Of a stretch of 64,000 nt of DNA, positions 1 to 8,131 are shown piece after piece (position 1 is the stretch's first letter; the number at the start of each line of letters is the position of its first letter). A program made the position numbers and the translations under genes. The DNA is from an uncultured Bacteroidales bacterium (GTDB lineage Bacteria > Bacteroidota > Bacteroidia > Bacteroidales > UBA932): NCBI GenBank assembly GCA_934667175.1, contig CAKULN010000005.1, positions 1 through 64,000 on the forward strand. Direction: 5' to 3'. A model generated the notes under the pieces. It had not been told where the DNA came from and did no database searches. It saw nothing but the letters and a program-made list of their open reading frames with translations.

Positions 1-1
1 C

Positions 2-40
2 ATCAATGACATCCAGATCAAGTCCTGGGATCAGTATTGA
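2..40 (+). CDS. possible C-terminal tail of a truncated upstream gene
   Basis: An open frame enters from the left edge and ends at TGA 38-40, giving 12 residues that finish in IQIKSWDQY. No stop lies before it in this frame. The tail is too short to assign a family. The REP-like repeats start 10 nt after the stop, which fits the end of a gene. It could equally be chance. Confidence 0.3.
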   Translation: MNDIQIKSWDQY

Positions 41-49
41 TTTTCCTCA

Positions 50-78
50 CCGGTCACTGAGCCTGTCGAAGTGACCGG
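50..78. repeat. REP-like palindrome, copy 1
   Basis: Imperfect palindrome with arms GGTCACT and AGTGACC around GAGCCTGTCGA, with one extra C/G pair outside. It lies in reverse orientation to the copy at 100-123, so the two form a paired unit as in BIME-type repeats. Related copies occur near 9.6, 26.2, 46.1 and 46.4 kb. Confidence 0.85.
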
Positions 79-99
79 AACTAACAGGAATTAACAAGA

Positions 100-123
100 G
101 TCGCTTCGACAGGCTCAGCGACC
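100..123. repeat. REP-like palindrome, copy 2
   Basis: Arms GTCGCT and AGCGAC flank TCGACAGGCTC. It is inverted relative to the copy at 50-78 and 21 nt away. The arm variant (GTCGCT rather than GTCACT) changes on both sides together, so base pairing is kept. This suggests the folded form matters. Confidence 0.85.
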
Positions 124-164
124 AAATATTAAAGGCGACTAAAAATCTCGGATTGTTATACATA

Positions 165-305
165 ATCAACTGAAAGGCAGTTACCGCAAGCGACTTTGGC
201 TCCCGAAGAGGGAGGTCGTGAGCGATTAATGAAGATCCAGTGGACCTTCATAGCGAGCAGCACGGAGTGGGGAGGATCGCTGGAGGTAACTGCCTTTCAG
301 TTGAT
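165..305. repeat. 141-nt foldback element with 21-bp perfect terminal inverted repeats
   Basis: The 21-nt arm at 165-185 (starting ATCAACTGAAAGG) is the exact reverse complement of 285-305. Inside is a second imperfect hairpin around 230-262: GAAGATCCA pairs with TGGACCTTC, and GAGCG and GCGAGC flank it. The whole can fold as one long stem. A similar short sequence (AAAGGCGACT then AAAAT) flanks it at 131-145 and 341-355. No ORF lies inside. It may be a MITE-like foldback or a structured RNA; no target-site duplication is obvious. Confidence 0.7.
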
Positions 306-329
306 TCCATCAGGAATAAATCAAGCAGG

Positions 330-369
330 AAAAAAAATTAAAGGCGACTGAAAATATTCAATCGCCTTT
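330..369 (-). terminator. intrinsic terminator of rho
   Basis: Stem AAAGGCGA (340-347) pairs with TCGCCTTT (362-369). Read on the minus strand, the stem is followed by a run of eight T within 330-337. It starts 23 nt after the rho stop codon, on the correct strand. Confidence 0.85.
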
Positions 370-391
370 GTTAGTATATTCCTAAAATCAA

Positions 392-2272
392 TTAGAATGT
401 GTCGTAGTACTTGGCGTCACGAGGAGTGACCTTGTTCATGTTGTCTAGGAGCATGTCATTGGTCTTATACTCGTCCATGAGTTGAAGCATGAAGTTCATC
501 GCCTCAGTCGGATTCATGTCAGCAAGGAGCTTGCGCAGAATCCAGATTCTGTTGGCGGCCTCACGGCTGTAGAGAAGATCATCACGACGGGTGCTTGATA
601 GTACGACATTGACTGCTGGGAAGATTCGCCTGTTGGCAAGTGTTCTGTCAAGTTGAAGCTCCATGTTGCCGGTGCCCTTGAACTCCTCGAAGATCACGTC
701 ATCCATCTTGGAGCCAGTCTCAGTCAACGCCGTGGCAAGAATTGTCAGCGAACCGCCACCCTCGATGTTACGCGCGGCACCGAAGAAACGCTTCGGCTTC
801 TGAAGGGCGTTGGCATCCACACCACCGGTCAAAACTTTTCCCGAAGCAGGCTGCACAGTATTGTACGCACGTGCGAGACGAGTGATCGAGTCAAGCAGGA
901 TCACAACATCGTGACCGCATTCAACGAGCCTGCGGGCTTTCTCCAGCACCATATTCGCGACTTTCACATGCCTTTCCGCCGGCTCATCGAATGTAGAGGC
1001 CACAACCTCGGCCTTCACACTGCGGCTCATGTCGGTGACCTCTTCAGGACGCTCGTCAATGAGAAGAACAATCTCGTAGACCTCTGGATGATTGTCTGCG
1101 ATGGCGTTGGCTATCGACTTCAGCAACATTGTCTTACCGGTCTTCGGCTGAGAGACGATCAGTCCGCGCTGGCCCTTTCCGATAGGGGTGAACATGTCCA
1201 CGATACGGCAGGAAGGATCGCTCTGATGCCCATGTCCAAGAAGATTGAACTTCTCGTTCGGGAACAAAGGAGTAAGGAAATCAAACGGAACCCTATCACG
1301 AATGTAGTCAGGAGTCCTGCCGTTGATGTAGTTGATCTTGACAAGAGGGAAATACTTGTCGCCTTCCTTCGGAGGGCGGATCTCACCCGTGACTGTGTCT
1401 CCGGACTTCAGGGCATTGTTCTTTATCTGGCTCTGGCTGACATAGATGTCATCAGGCGAATTCAGATAGTTGTAGTCGGAAGAGCGGAGGAAACCATAAC
1501 CGTCCGGCATGATCTCAAGCACACCGGTAGCCTCGACGGTGCCGTCAAACTCGATTTCCGGAGCCTTCGGCCTTTGGTTTGGATTCTGGAAATTCTGAGG
1601 TTTCTGCTGATTAGGATTCTGGCCGTTCTGTCCCTGAAACTTGTTCTTCTGCTTCCTGCGGCTCATGTCGACATGGGCTGCGGGATCATCTTTCAGATCA
1701 TCAAATAACGCATGAATGAACTCCTTGCCATTGACAGGTTTGTCAGGCTGAGACTGCGGAGCTTCCGCAACCGGTGGTATGCCCTCTTCCGAGCCTGTGT
1801 TTTTTTCAGCGTCGGTTTCCGGCTTGTTGTCTGGGACCGGTACGGTCGCCATGGCCTGAGGCTGAACAGATGCGGACTTAGGCTTGCGTCCTCTTTTCTT
1901 AGGAGCCGGTTTAGCGTCCTGCGCCTGGACCGGCGCCTGCTGCTCAACCTTCGGCTCGTCAGCATTCCTGTTCCTCGGCTCGTTCTTTGACCCTGGCTCT
2001 TCCTTGACCTTCTTATTGTCGTTATTGGTGGCCGCAGGTTTGGATTCCTGAGGCTTGGACGGCTCCGGAAGCGGATTCTTACGCGGCCTGCCACGCTTAG
2101 CCTTCGGTTTTTCTATCGGCTGGAGAGAGGCCGCGGCGGCCTGGGCGTCCAATATCGCGAATGAAAGATTCTCATCCGTGAATTTTTTGATGTTCTTAAT
2201 CTGGTGCTCCTGAGCCACTTTTTCAAGTTGCTCTCTGCTCATCTGAGTGAGTTCAAATAAATTATAAGGCAT
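392..2272 (-). CDS. rho: transcription termination factor Rho with long disordered insert
   Basis: RNA-dependent hexameric ATPase that ends transcription. Of 626 residues, about 1-45 form the Rho_N helical domain. Residues 46-240 are a low-complexity K/P/Q/N-rich segment, 245-320 the cold-shock-like RNA-binding domain, and the rest the ATPase core. Walker A is SQPKTGKT (about 374-381) and Walker B is in [10 protein letters not shown]. The Q-loop region ([10 protein letters not shown]) and GTGNMEL are intact. E. coli Rho has 419 residues, so about 200 are extra, mostly the insert. That insert holds two AT-hook-like patches, KRGRPRK (59-65) and KRGRKPK (126-132). In Bacteroides thetaiotaomicron a comparable Rho insert is reported to drive phase separation. 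The gene has its own promoter (2375-2382) and terminator. Confidence 0.97.
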   Translation of the reverse strand: MPYNLFELTQMSREQLEKVAQEHQIKNIKKFTDENLSFAILDAQAAAASLQPIEKPKAKRGRPRKNPLPEPSKPQESKPAATNNDNKKVKEEPGSKNEPRNRNADEPKVEQQAPVQAQDAKPAPKKRGRKPKSASVQPQAMATVPVPDNKPETDAEKNTGSEEGIPPVAEAPQSQPDKPVNGKEFIHALFDDLKDDPAAHVDMSRRKQKNKFQGQNGQNPNQQKPQNFQNPNQRPKAPEIEFDGTVEATGVLEIMPDGYGFLRSSDYNYLNSPDDIYVSQSQIKNNALKSGDTVTGEIRPPKEGDKYFPLVKINYINGRTPDYIRDRVPFDFLTPLFPNEKFNLLGHGHQSDPSCRIVDMFTPIGKGQRGLIVSQPKTGKTMLLKSIANAIADNHPEVYEIVLLIDERPEEVTDMSRSVKAEVVASTFDEPAERHVKVANMVLEKARRLVECGHDVVILLDSITRLARAYNTVQPASGKVLTGGVDANALQKPKRFFGAARNIEGGGSLTILATALTETGSKMDDVIFEEFKGTGNMELQLDRTLANRRIFPAVNVVLSSTRRDDLLYSREAANRIWILRKLLADMNPTEAMNFMLQLMDEYKTNDMLLDNMNKVTPRDAKYYDTF

Positions 2273-2374
2273 AAACTTAAGCGATTCCGGAGTTACAATA
2301 CCGGACTTGATTTCAGAAAAAAAATATTATCGTGGATTATCAGCCCTCAGGCTTCTGCTAAAATAGTCAGCACG

Positions 2375-2382
2375 CAAATATA
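2375..2382 (-). promoter_or_regulatory. Bacteroidota -7 box for rho
   Basis: TATATTTG on the minus strand matches TAnnTTTG. It predicts a leader of roughly 100 nt before the rho start at 2272. Such a leader would leave room for autoregulation, which is known for rho in other bacteria. Confidence 0.6.
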
Positions 2383-2406
2383 AGACATTTATAATAAATA
2401 TCCAAA

Positions 2407-5190
2407 CTATTTGTCCCAATAACTGGTACTTTTCTTGAACCTGAGCAGATCCGCCAGAGCCGCCGCATTCGCGGAAATCAGGAACGAATATGACTGATAC
2501 ATACCAGACGGCACCCAAGAGACGGAAATGTTGAAGCAGTGCAGGTCATACCGGAAGGAAAACTGCGTGGTGGTCATCTTCATTGCCGTGAAATCCCATC
2601 CGGACTGCGCTTGGATTGACATCTTGGGGGTCAGCTGGACGTTGCCCTGGACACCCAGGGTCTGAGTGATGTTGTCCTTCTTGCTCAACAGGTTGTTCGC
2701 ATAGGAATACGAGCGGCTCATCGAGAAGTTATAATTGAAATTGACGCTCCACGGCACGTTAGGATTGGTGTAATACAACCATCCTCCGGGAATATATTCA
2801 CCGGTCAACGGATGATAGTATATTCTTCGATAATAGTCGGCGGCATTGCCTGAGCCGCCCTCCCCGCCGGAAGACTTAGAGCCGTCGTTACCCTTGACAG
2901 TGCCTTTCCCTGACAATGAATATGACAGTGATCCGCTCACATTTGTGAGTCTCAGAGGCACGCCGTTCTCAACGATGTTGTACTTGTTGACCCTCTGCCC
3001 TCTCTCGTCGATCGCATACGGATCAAAGTTCATGTTGCCGTTGATTCCGAGCTTGCCGAAGATCGATGTGGACATGGAGATCCCCACATTGTTCATCTTC
3101 AATGAGTCCGCAAGGAAATTGTAGCCGGTGGAAATGTTGAACTGATCCAGTATCTTCACTTTCTTGGAACCCTTGCCGGTCGTGTCGCTCATGTCCCGCA
3201 CCTTCGCCTCCAGATTGTTCCCGATCGAAATGCTCATGGTGGCGGATCTGCCCTTTCCCGGAGCGGAATTAATCTGCCCCTGATAAATGTTGTAGTCGTA
3301 GGATTTCTGCACCCCGAGCGTGTCAATATAGTTAAGCGTGCGCCACCCGTTGAACGCCTTTCCTTTCTCCGGGCTGAAGCTCATGCTGACACTTGGGGAA
3401 ATGACATGCCTCAAGGCCTGGACCTTGTGGAACTTTCCAAAATTATACATTCCGTAGAGACGGGTGCTCATCGAAACTGAGCCGGAATAATTGTGGGTCG
3501 CCCCGAAAGTTCCGAACTGTTTGCCCATTTCGGTCTTCACGCTGTTGGTCTCCGGGTCAAAGTACGCCTCGCTCTTCCTGAAGAACCAGTTCATGCCATA
3601 GCTGACATTCGGAGCCACATTCAAGTACTTGAACAACGTGAAGTCTGGAAGTTTGATGGAGAAGTTATGAGCCATTCCATTCTGGAACTTATCCATGAAC
3701 CCAGGTTCCCCGAACTCGGAAGCCTTGAAATTAATCTTGTTCTGAAGGGAAGTGTTGTAGCCAAGCGCGAACTTCTCGTAGAACCGTTCCTTCCCGACCC
3801 TGTTCTTGATCTTGAACGGATAGAAAGTCGACACGGAGAATGTCACGTTAGGAAGGGTGAATGAATAAGAGCTGTCCCTCGAGTTCTGGCTGTGCAGAGC
3901 ATTGACAGAAAGGTTGAACTTGCCGTTCCAGTTCTTTGAATATGACACCGAGGACGAGATCTGGTTCTGAAGGGCTTCCGACACGGAGTGCGAGTTGTAC
4001 CGGCTGTTGGAAGGGCTCGAGAAGTTGACCGACGCGGAGAACGACGTCCCTGGATGAGCCTTGGAATCCTGGGAGTGTGACCACCTCACTCCGAAGTTTT
4101 TGCTCTGGAAAAAGTCCGTGCTCCCTTTCTCTCCAGTCTGGTCGACGGAATAGTTGACGGCCAGATTGCCGCTGAACTTGTACTTCACCATGTACCGGGA
4201 GTTCAGATTGGCGGCCCAGGAGCCCAAGGTGTAATAGTCACCGGTCAGCGACATGTCGAAATAGTCACCAAGCACAAAATACATTCCGGCGTCCCTCAAG
4301 TAGAAACCACGGGCGTTCTCCTCCCCGAAGGACGGCATAAGAAGACCGGTGGCCCTGTCCGGACGCTTGGGGATGAAACCGAAAGGTATACCGATCGGAA
4401 GGTCGACGTCCTCCACAACGATGTGGGCCGGTCCGAACACGGTCTTCTGCGAAGGCTTGGTCACGACCTTGGCGGTGGACAGTTTGAGATAGTAGTGGGG
4501 ATGCTCGAGATCGCAGACAGTATATTTTCCTTTGGTGATGTTGATGGACTTGTCCGGCATCATCTTGATGTTCTTTCCATGAAGAATCCCGTCATCCTCC
4601 TTCGTGATCATATTCGTGATCCTGGCCTTGCGGGTGTTGAAATTGTACCGGACCTCCTCCATGTTGAAAGTCTGCCCTCCCTGAGTCATCTCCGGCTGTC
4701 CCTTCCACTCCCTGGACAGGCTGTCGTATGTACCTCTCGCGAAGACAGTTCCGGTGGACATGTCATATTCCATGTAGTCGGCCTTGAGCTTGATGTTATC
4801 ATAGGAGACCTCCACATCACCCCAGTAGTACATCTTGCGCTGTCCGTTCGAAAAATCCTGCCTTATGGAGTCCTTGGCTCCCGAAAACGCCGGGCGGGAC
4901 AGGGAACTCTTGTCCAACAAGGCAATGGAGTCCGCCCTGAAAGTCGAATCCGCCACCCTTAGGGAGTCACGCCTTCTGACAAGAGAGTCCTGAAGCGGAG
5001 ACACGGAATCAATCGGTTGGGATACGGAATTCCGGACGACCGGTCTGGCGGAGTCAGGCATGACTTCAGCCCCAGCAGCCTTTCTCAGGTTCCTGTCCCT
5101 CCTCAAATCCTGTCCGAACATAGTCAGCCCCGTCAGCGCCACAAGCCCCGCAATGAGGATAATATTATATGAATGCTTCTTGAATTGCAA
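2407..5190 (-). CDS. lptD: LPS-assembly outer-membrane protein LptD (OstA-like)
   Basis: Outer-membrane barrel that inserts lipopolysaccharide into the outer leaflet. The protein has 927 residues. Residues 1-27 are a signal peptide ending near FGQ. A Ser/Asp-rich linker with repeated DSLR/DST/DSI units follows (about 45-110). The periplasmic OstA beta-jellyroll comes next (about 112-260, beginning at MYYWGDVEVSYDNIKLKADY). The rest is a long barrel rich in alternating aromatic and polar residues, with the family landmark IGIPFGFIPKRPDR at the start of the barrel. Length and order match Bacteroidota LptD. It is divergent from the amidase gene with closely spaced promoters. Confidence 0.92.
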   Translation of the reverse strand: MQFKKHSYNIILIAGLVALTGLTMFGQDLRRDRNLRKAAGAEVMPDSARPVVRNSVSQPIDSVSPLQDSLVRRRDSLRVADSTFRADSIALLDKSSLSRPAFSGAKDSIRQDFSNGQRKMYYWGDVEVSYDNIKLKADYMEYDMSTGTVFARGTYDSLSREWKGQPEMTQGGQTFNMEEVRYNFNTRKARITNMITKEDDGILHGKNIKMMPDKSINITKGKYTVCDLEHPHYYLKLSTAKVVTKPSQKTVFGPAHIVVEDVDLPIGIPFGFIPKRPDRATGLLMPSFGEENARGFYLRDAGMYFVLGDYFDMSLTGDYYTLGSWAANLNSRYMVKYKFSGNLAVNYSVDQTGEKGSTDFFQSKNFGVRWSHSQDSKAHPGTSFSASVNFSSPSNSRYNSHSVSEALQNQISSSVSYSKNWNGKFNLSVNALHSQNSRDSSYSFTLPNVTFSVSTFYPFKIKNRVGKERFYEKFALGYNTSLQNKINFKASEFGEPGFMDKFQNGMAHNFSIKLPDFTLFKYLNVAPNVSYGMNWFFRKSEAYFDPETNSVKTEMGKQFGTFGATHNYSGSVSMSTRLYGMYNFGKFHKVQALRHVISPSVSMSFSPEKGKAFNGWRTLNYIDTLGVQKSYDYNIYQGQINSAPGKGRSATMSISIGNNLEAKVRDMSDTTGKGSKKVKILDQFNISTGYNFLADSLKMNNVGISMSTSIFGKLGINGNMNFDPYAIDERGQRVNKYNIVENGVPLRLTNVSGSLSYSLSGKGTVKGNDGSKSSGGEGGSGNAADYYRRIYYHPLTGEYIPGGWLYYTNPNVPWSVNFNYNFSMSRSYSYANNLLSKKDNITQTLGVQGNVQLTPKMSIQAQSGWDFTAMKMTTTQFSFRYDLHCFNISVSWVPSGMYQSYSFLISANAAALADLLRFKKSTSYWDK

Positions 5191-5198
5191 TTATTTTC

Positions 5199-5206
5199 TA
5201 AATTTG
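5199..5206 (+). promoter_or_regulatory. -7 box for the amidase gene
   Basis: TAAATTTG matches TAnnTTTG. A TTG lies at 5185-5187, a slightly short spacing for the -33 element. Predicted transcription starts near 5212, about 20 nt before the TTG start codon. It lies 8 nt from the lptD minus-strand box, so the two promoters overlap. Confidence 0.6.
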
Positions 5207-5213
5207 CAAAAGA

Positions 5214-5221
5214 CAAATATA
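5214..5221 (-). promoter_or_regulatory. -7 box for lptD
   Basis: TATATTTG on the minus strand matches TAnnTTTG. A CAA at 5245-5247 supplies TTG on the minus strand, at about the -33 distance. The leader to the lptD ATG at 5190 would be very short, about 20 nt. Confidence 0.6.
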
Positions 5222-5231
5222 CTACAAAATT

Positions 5232-6398
5232 TTGGATATACATCGCAATATTCTTGCCGTATTATCGGCCGTTTCCCTTTCTCTGGCCGGATTCACCGCA
5301 TTCGCGCAGGATCCGACCCCTGCAATCAAACTCTCCACAGTGGTGATCGACCCCGGACACGGAGGCAAGGACGCCGGATGCGTCAGCCCAAGCGGGAAAA
5401 CCATGGAGAAGACAGTTGTGCTGGACATAGCGGCAAGACTCGCGGGCAAGATCCGTTCAGGCTACCCGGATGTCAAGGTCATCCAGACCCGCACTGACGA
5501 TTCTTTCGTGACCCTGCAAGGCAGGGCGGACATCGCCAACCGCAACAACGCCAATCTTTTCATATCAATCCACATAAATTCCGTGGAAGGCAGACGGAAC
5601 GGGCCGAACGGATATTCCGTCCACATTCTGGGGCAGTACACCAGCAAGAACAAGGATCTCTACGCCGGCAACATGGATGTTGTAAGAAGGGAAAACTCCG
5701 TGATCAAACTTGAGGATGACTATACGACCCGGTACGAAGGCTTTGACCCAAACGATCCAGAATCCTACATATTCATGAACCTGATGCAGAACGCATATCT
5801 GGAGCAGAGTTTCAAGTTCGCCCAAAAGGTTGACCATGAGATGAAAGGGGGCGCTATCCTGCACAGCCGTGGAATATCCCAGGATCCTTTCTACGTGCTG
5901 TGGAGAACCGCCATGCCGGCGGTGCTCATAGAATGCGGATTCATGTCAAACACGACCGACCGCGAGGCCCTTATCACGGAAAAGGGCAGGGAAAGGATCG
6001 CCGCCGACATCTACGACGCATTCAAAAAGTACAAGAAGGAATATGACGGTACGGATGCGGCAAAAGTCACTCGAGAGGAAAAAGGTGAAATATCACGGGA
6101 TGGCGGCAAGACAGCAACAATCGCTACAGATAGCACCACTGTAACTATTGGAGATAAATCAAATACAATATTATATGGCACACAGATCCTCGTGTCGTCC
6201 AAATCCATGGACGCGGACGATCCGTTCTTCAAAGGCCATGAGGTTATAAGGCTGCGGACCGGTAGGCTTTTCAAATACATCGTAGGCGTTTCGGAAGATA
6301 TTGGCTCAGCCCGGAAGAGTAACAGCGGAATCAGGAAGGATTTCAAGGATTCATTTATGGTTAAAGTGGTGAATGGGGCTGCCGAGAGGATACGATAA
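5232..6398 (+). CDS. N-acetylmuramoyl-L-alanine amidase (Amidase_3) with C-terminal SPOR-like domain
   Basis: Zinc amidase that cuts the bond between MurNAc and the stem peptide of peptidoglycan. Residues 1-26 are a signal peptide ending in AFAQ. The Amidase_3 domain spans about 33-270. Likely zinc ligands are H43 (DPGHGG), E59 and H114 (SIHIN), with catalytic E234 in VLIECGFMSN. Residues about 310-388 look like the SPOR-type module that Bacteroidota amidases carry. The start codon is TTG: an in-frame TAA lies at 5199 and no ATG occurs before the signal peptide. It is divergent from lptD, a pairing that links wall and outer-membrane assembly. Confidence 0.93.
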   Translation: MDIHRNILAVLSAVSLSLAGFTAFAQDPTPAIKLSTVVIDPGHGGKDAGCVSPSGKTMEKTVVLDIAARLAGKIRSGYPDVKVIQTRTDDSFVTLQGRADIANRNNANLFISIHINSVEGRRNGPNGYSVHILGQYTSKNKDLYAGNMDVVRRENSVIKLEDDYTTRYEGFDPNDPESYIFMNLMQNAYLEQSFKFAQKVDHEMKGGAILHSRGISQDPFYVLWRTAMPAVLIECGFMSNTTDREALITEKGRERIAADIYDAFKKYKKEYDGTDAAKVTREEKGEISRDGGKTATIATDSTTVTIGDKSNTILYGTQILVSSKSMDADDPFFKGHEVIRLRTGRLFKYIVGVSEDIGSARKSNSGIRKDFKDSFMVKVVNGAAERIR

Positions 6399-6691
6399 CG
6401 GGCTATTTCCTAATATTCACAGACTTAAACTAACACTGGAATTTATTTTGAAATATTCAAAATTATAACTCGTATGATTTTTGGATAGTTAGAAAATTTT
6501 ACCACAGTAAAATATTGGTTCTCATAACAATACATAAATCAATTCCTCTCATACATTCAGTCATATAAGGAAAATAAAAATTAAAAACAATACAAAAACA
6601 GTTTTTTTATGAATTAATTTTCCCCCAATTTTGCACAACGAAAATAATGAGGGGATCAATTTCTCGTTTTCAAATTAATTCATTTAAAGAA
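6399..6691. other. AT-rich gap upstream of dnaA
   Basis: 293 nt of AT-rich DNA between the amidase and dnaA. TTTTGCACA at 6629-6637 fits the relaxed DnaA-box pattern TTWTNCACA, and TTTACCACA near 6498-6506 differs by one base. CAATTTTG at 6626-6633 is a near match to the -7 box and may be the dnaA promoter. No cluster of strong DnaA boxes is visible, so an origin here is not supported. Confidence 0.4.
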
Positions 6692-8119
6692 ATGGCTGAA
6701 TTGGAAAGACATATCTCTGTCTGGAACGAATGTTTACGGATATTCGAAAAGAACGTCGAACCTAAGCAGTTCGAGGTCTGGTTCAAAACCATCGTTCCAG
6801 TTTCCCTTGAGGGATCGACACTTACTGTCGAAGTGCCGACAGACTTCTTCAGAAGCTATCTTGAGGATGCCTTTCTTCCTATAATCAAGATGACATTGAG
6901 AAGGGTCATCGGCCAGGACGCCAGACTGCTGTACAAGATTCATCCTGTCCAGAAGGAACGCGCGATGGTTTTCACCGCGGCGCACGGAAATGTGCCGGAG
7001 AACAAGCCTGTTACAATCAACACATTCCAGCCATCAGGCAATCCCAGCCCGTTCGTCTTTCCCGGAATCCAGAAACTGAAGATCAATCCAAGGCTCAATC
7101 CTGTCTACTGTTTTGACAATCTGGTAAAGGGTGAGTGCAACAAGATGGGCTACAACGCCGGCATAAGCATCTCTGACAAGCCAGGCAAGACACCTTTCAA
7201 CCCTTTGTTCATATTCGGCGGTCCTGGGCTTGGCAAGACTCATCTTGCGCAGGCGATCGGAATAGCGATCCACGAGGCATTCCCTGATCTTGTCGTGCTC
7301 TATGTGACTGGCAACGAATTCAGGACGCAGTACGTCAACGCGGTGAATGTCCAGAACAAACTGACGGACTTCATGGCCTTCTACATGAGGATCGACGTCC
7401 TCATCATGGATGACATCCAAGAGCTTATCGGCCCTGCGTCGCAGAACGCCTTCTTCAACATATTCAATCATCTGCATCAATCAGGCAAGCAGCTGGTGTT
7501 CACATCGGACCGCGCCCCTGTGGACTTGATGAACTTTGAGGAAAGGCTTCTCTCACGCTTTAAATGGGGGCTTTCAATCGAGTTGTCCAAGCCGGACCAC
7601 GACACAAGGCTAGCCATGCTGAAGGCGAGATGCGCAAGGGAAGGAGTCTGCGTCGGAGACGATGTCCTGGAACTCCTCGCCAACAAGGTCAGGTCCAACT
7701 TCAGGGAGCTTGAGGGAGCACTCATCTCCTTGATAGCCAACGCGACGCTCTGCCACGAGGAAGTCACGAAAGAGTTAGCCGAGCAGGTCACAAGCAACAT
7801 CGTCAGCGAGGATCAGAACGATATCTCCATCGACAAGGTTCAGGAGGTTGTCTGTGAATATTTCAACATCACCCGTGAGACCCTTCTTTCCAAATCTAGG
7901 AAAAGACAGATCGTCCAGGCCAGGCAGATTGCCATGTTCATGAGCCGCAACCACATAGGTGGATGCTCACTGTCGACTATTGGTATGGAACTTGGAGGGA
8001 AGGACCACGCCACTGTGCTTCACGCCTGCACCACGGTGTCGGATCTCATAGCAACTGACAAGACCTTCAAACAGTACGTGACCGACATCGAGAGGATGCT
8101 TGTGCCTGCGGCCAGATAA
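6692..8119 (+). CDS. dnaA: chromosomal replication initiator DnaA
   Basis: AAA+ ATPase that binds and melts the replication origin. The start at 6692 (MAELERHISVWNECL) is preferred over the in-frame ATG at 6647, because family N-termini begin at this helix and the extra 15 residues look untranslated. The protein has 475 residues: domain I (1-85), a short linker, the AAA+ domain with Walker A GGPGLGKT (about 176-183) and Walker B VLIMDD (about 236-241), and domain IV. Domain IV holds the helix-turn-helix signature GGKDHATVLHA. All key motifs are intact. The dipeptidase gene follows 12 nt later and may be co-transcribed. Confidence 0.97.
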   Translation: MAELERHISVWNECLRIFEKNVEPKQFEVWFKTIVPVSLEGSTLTVEVPTDFFRSYLEDAFLPIIKMTLRRVIGQDARLLYKIHPVQKERAMVFTAAHGNVPENKPVTINTFQPSGNPSPFVFPGIQKLKINPRLNPVYCFDNLVKGECNKMGYNAGISISDKPGKTPFNPLFIFGGPGLGKTHLAQAIGIAIHEAFPDLVVLYVTGNEFRTQYVNAVNVQNKLTDFMAFYMRIDVLIMDDIQELIGPASQNAFFNIFNHLHQSGKQLVFTSDRAPVDLMNFEERLLSRFKWGLSIELSKPDHDTRLAMLKARCAREGVCVGDDVLELLANKVRSNFRELEGALISLIANATLCHEEVTKELAEQVTSNIVSEDQNDISIDKVQEVVCEYFNITRETLLSKSRKRQIVQARQIAMFMSRNHIGGCSLSTIGMELGGKDHATVLHACTTVSDLIATDKTFKQYVTDIERMLVPAAR

Positions 8120-8131
8120 AATAGGTGTCAA

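Noticed and set aside
165..305. tRNA-like or rRNA fragment in the left foldback
   Set aside because: No cloverleaf or T-arm signature; the pairing is one long hairpin.
653..1708. 351-codon plus-strand open frame opposite rho
   Set aside because: It is a mirror of the rho coding frame. The Arg/Leu/His-rich translation has no recognisable domain, and rho is unambiguous on the other strand.
6399..6691. Replication origin next to dnaA
   Set aside because: Only one relaxed and one imperfect DnaA-box match were found, with no cluster or unwinding element that can be defended.
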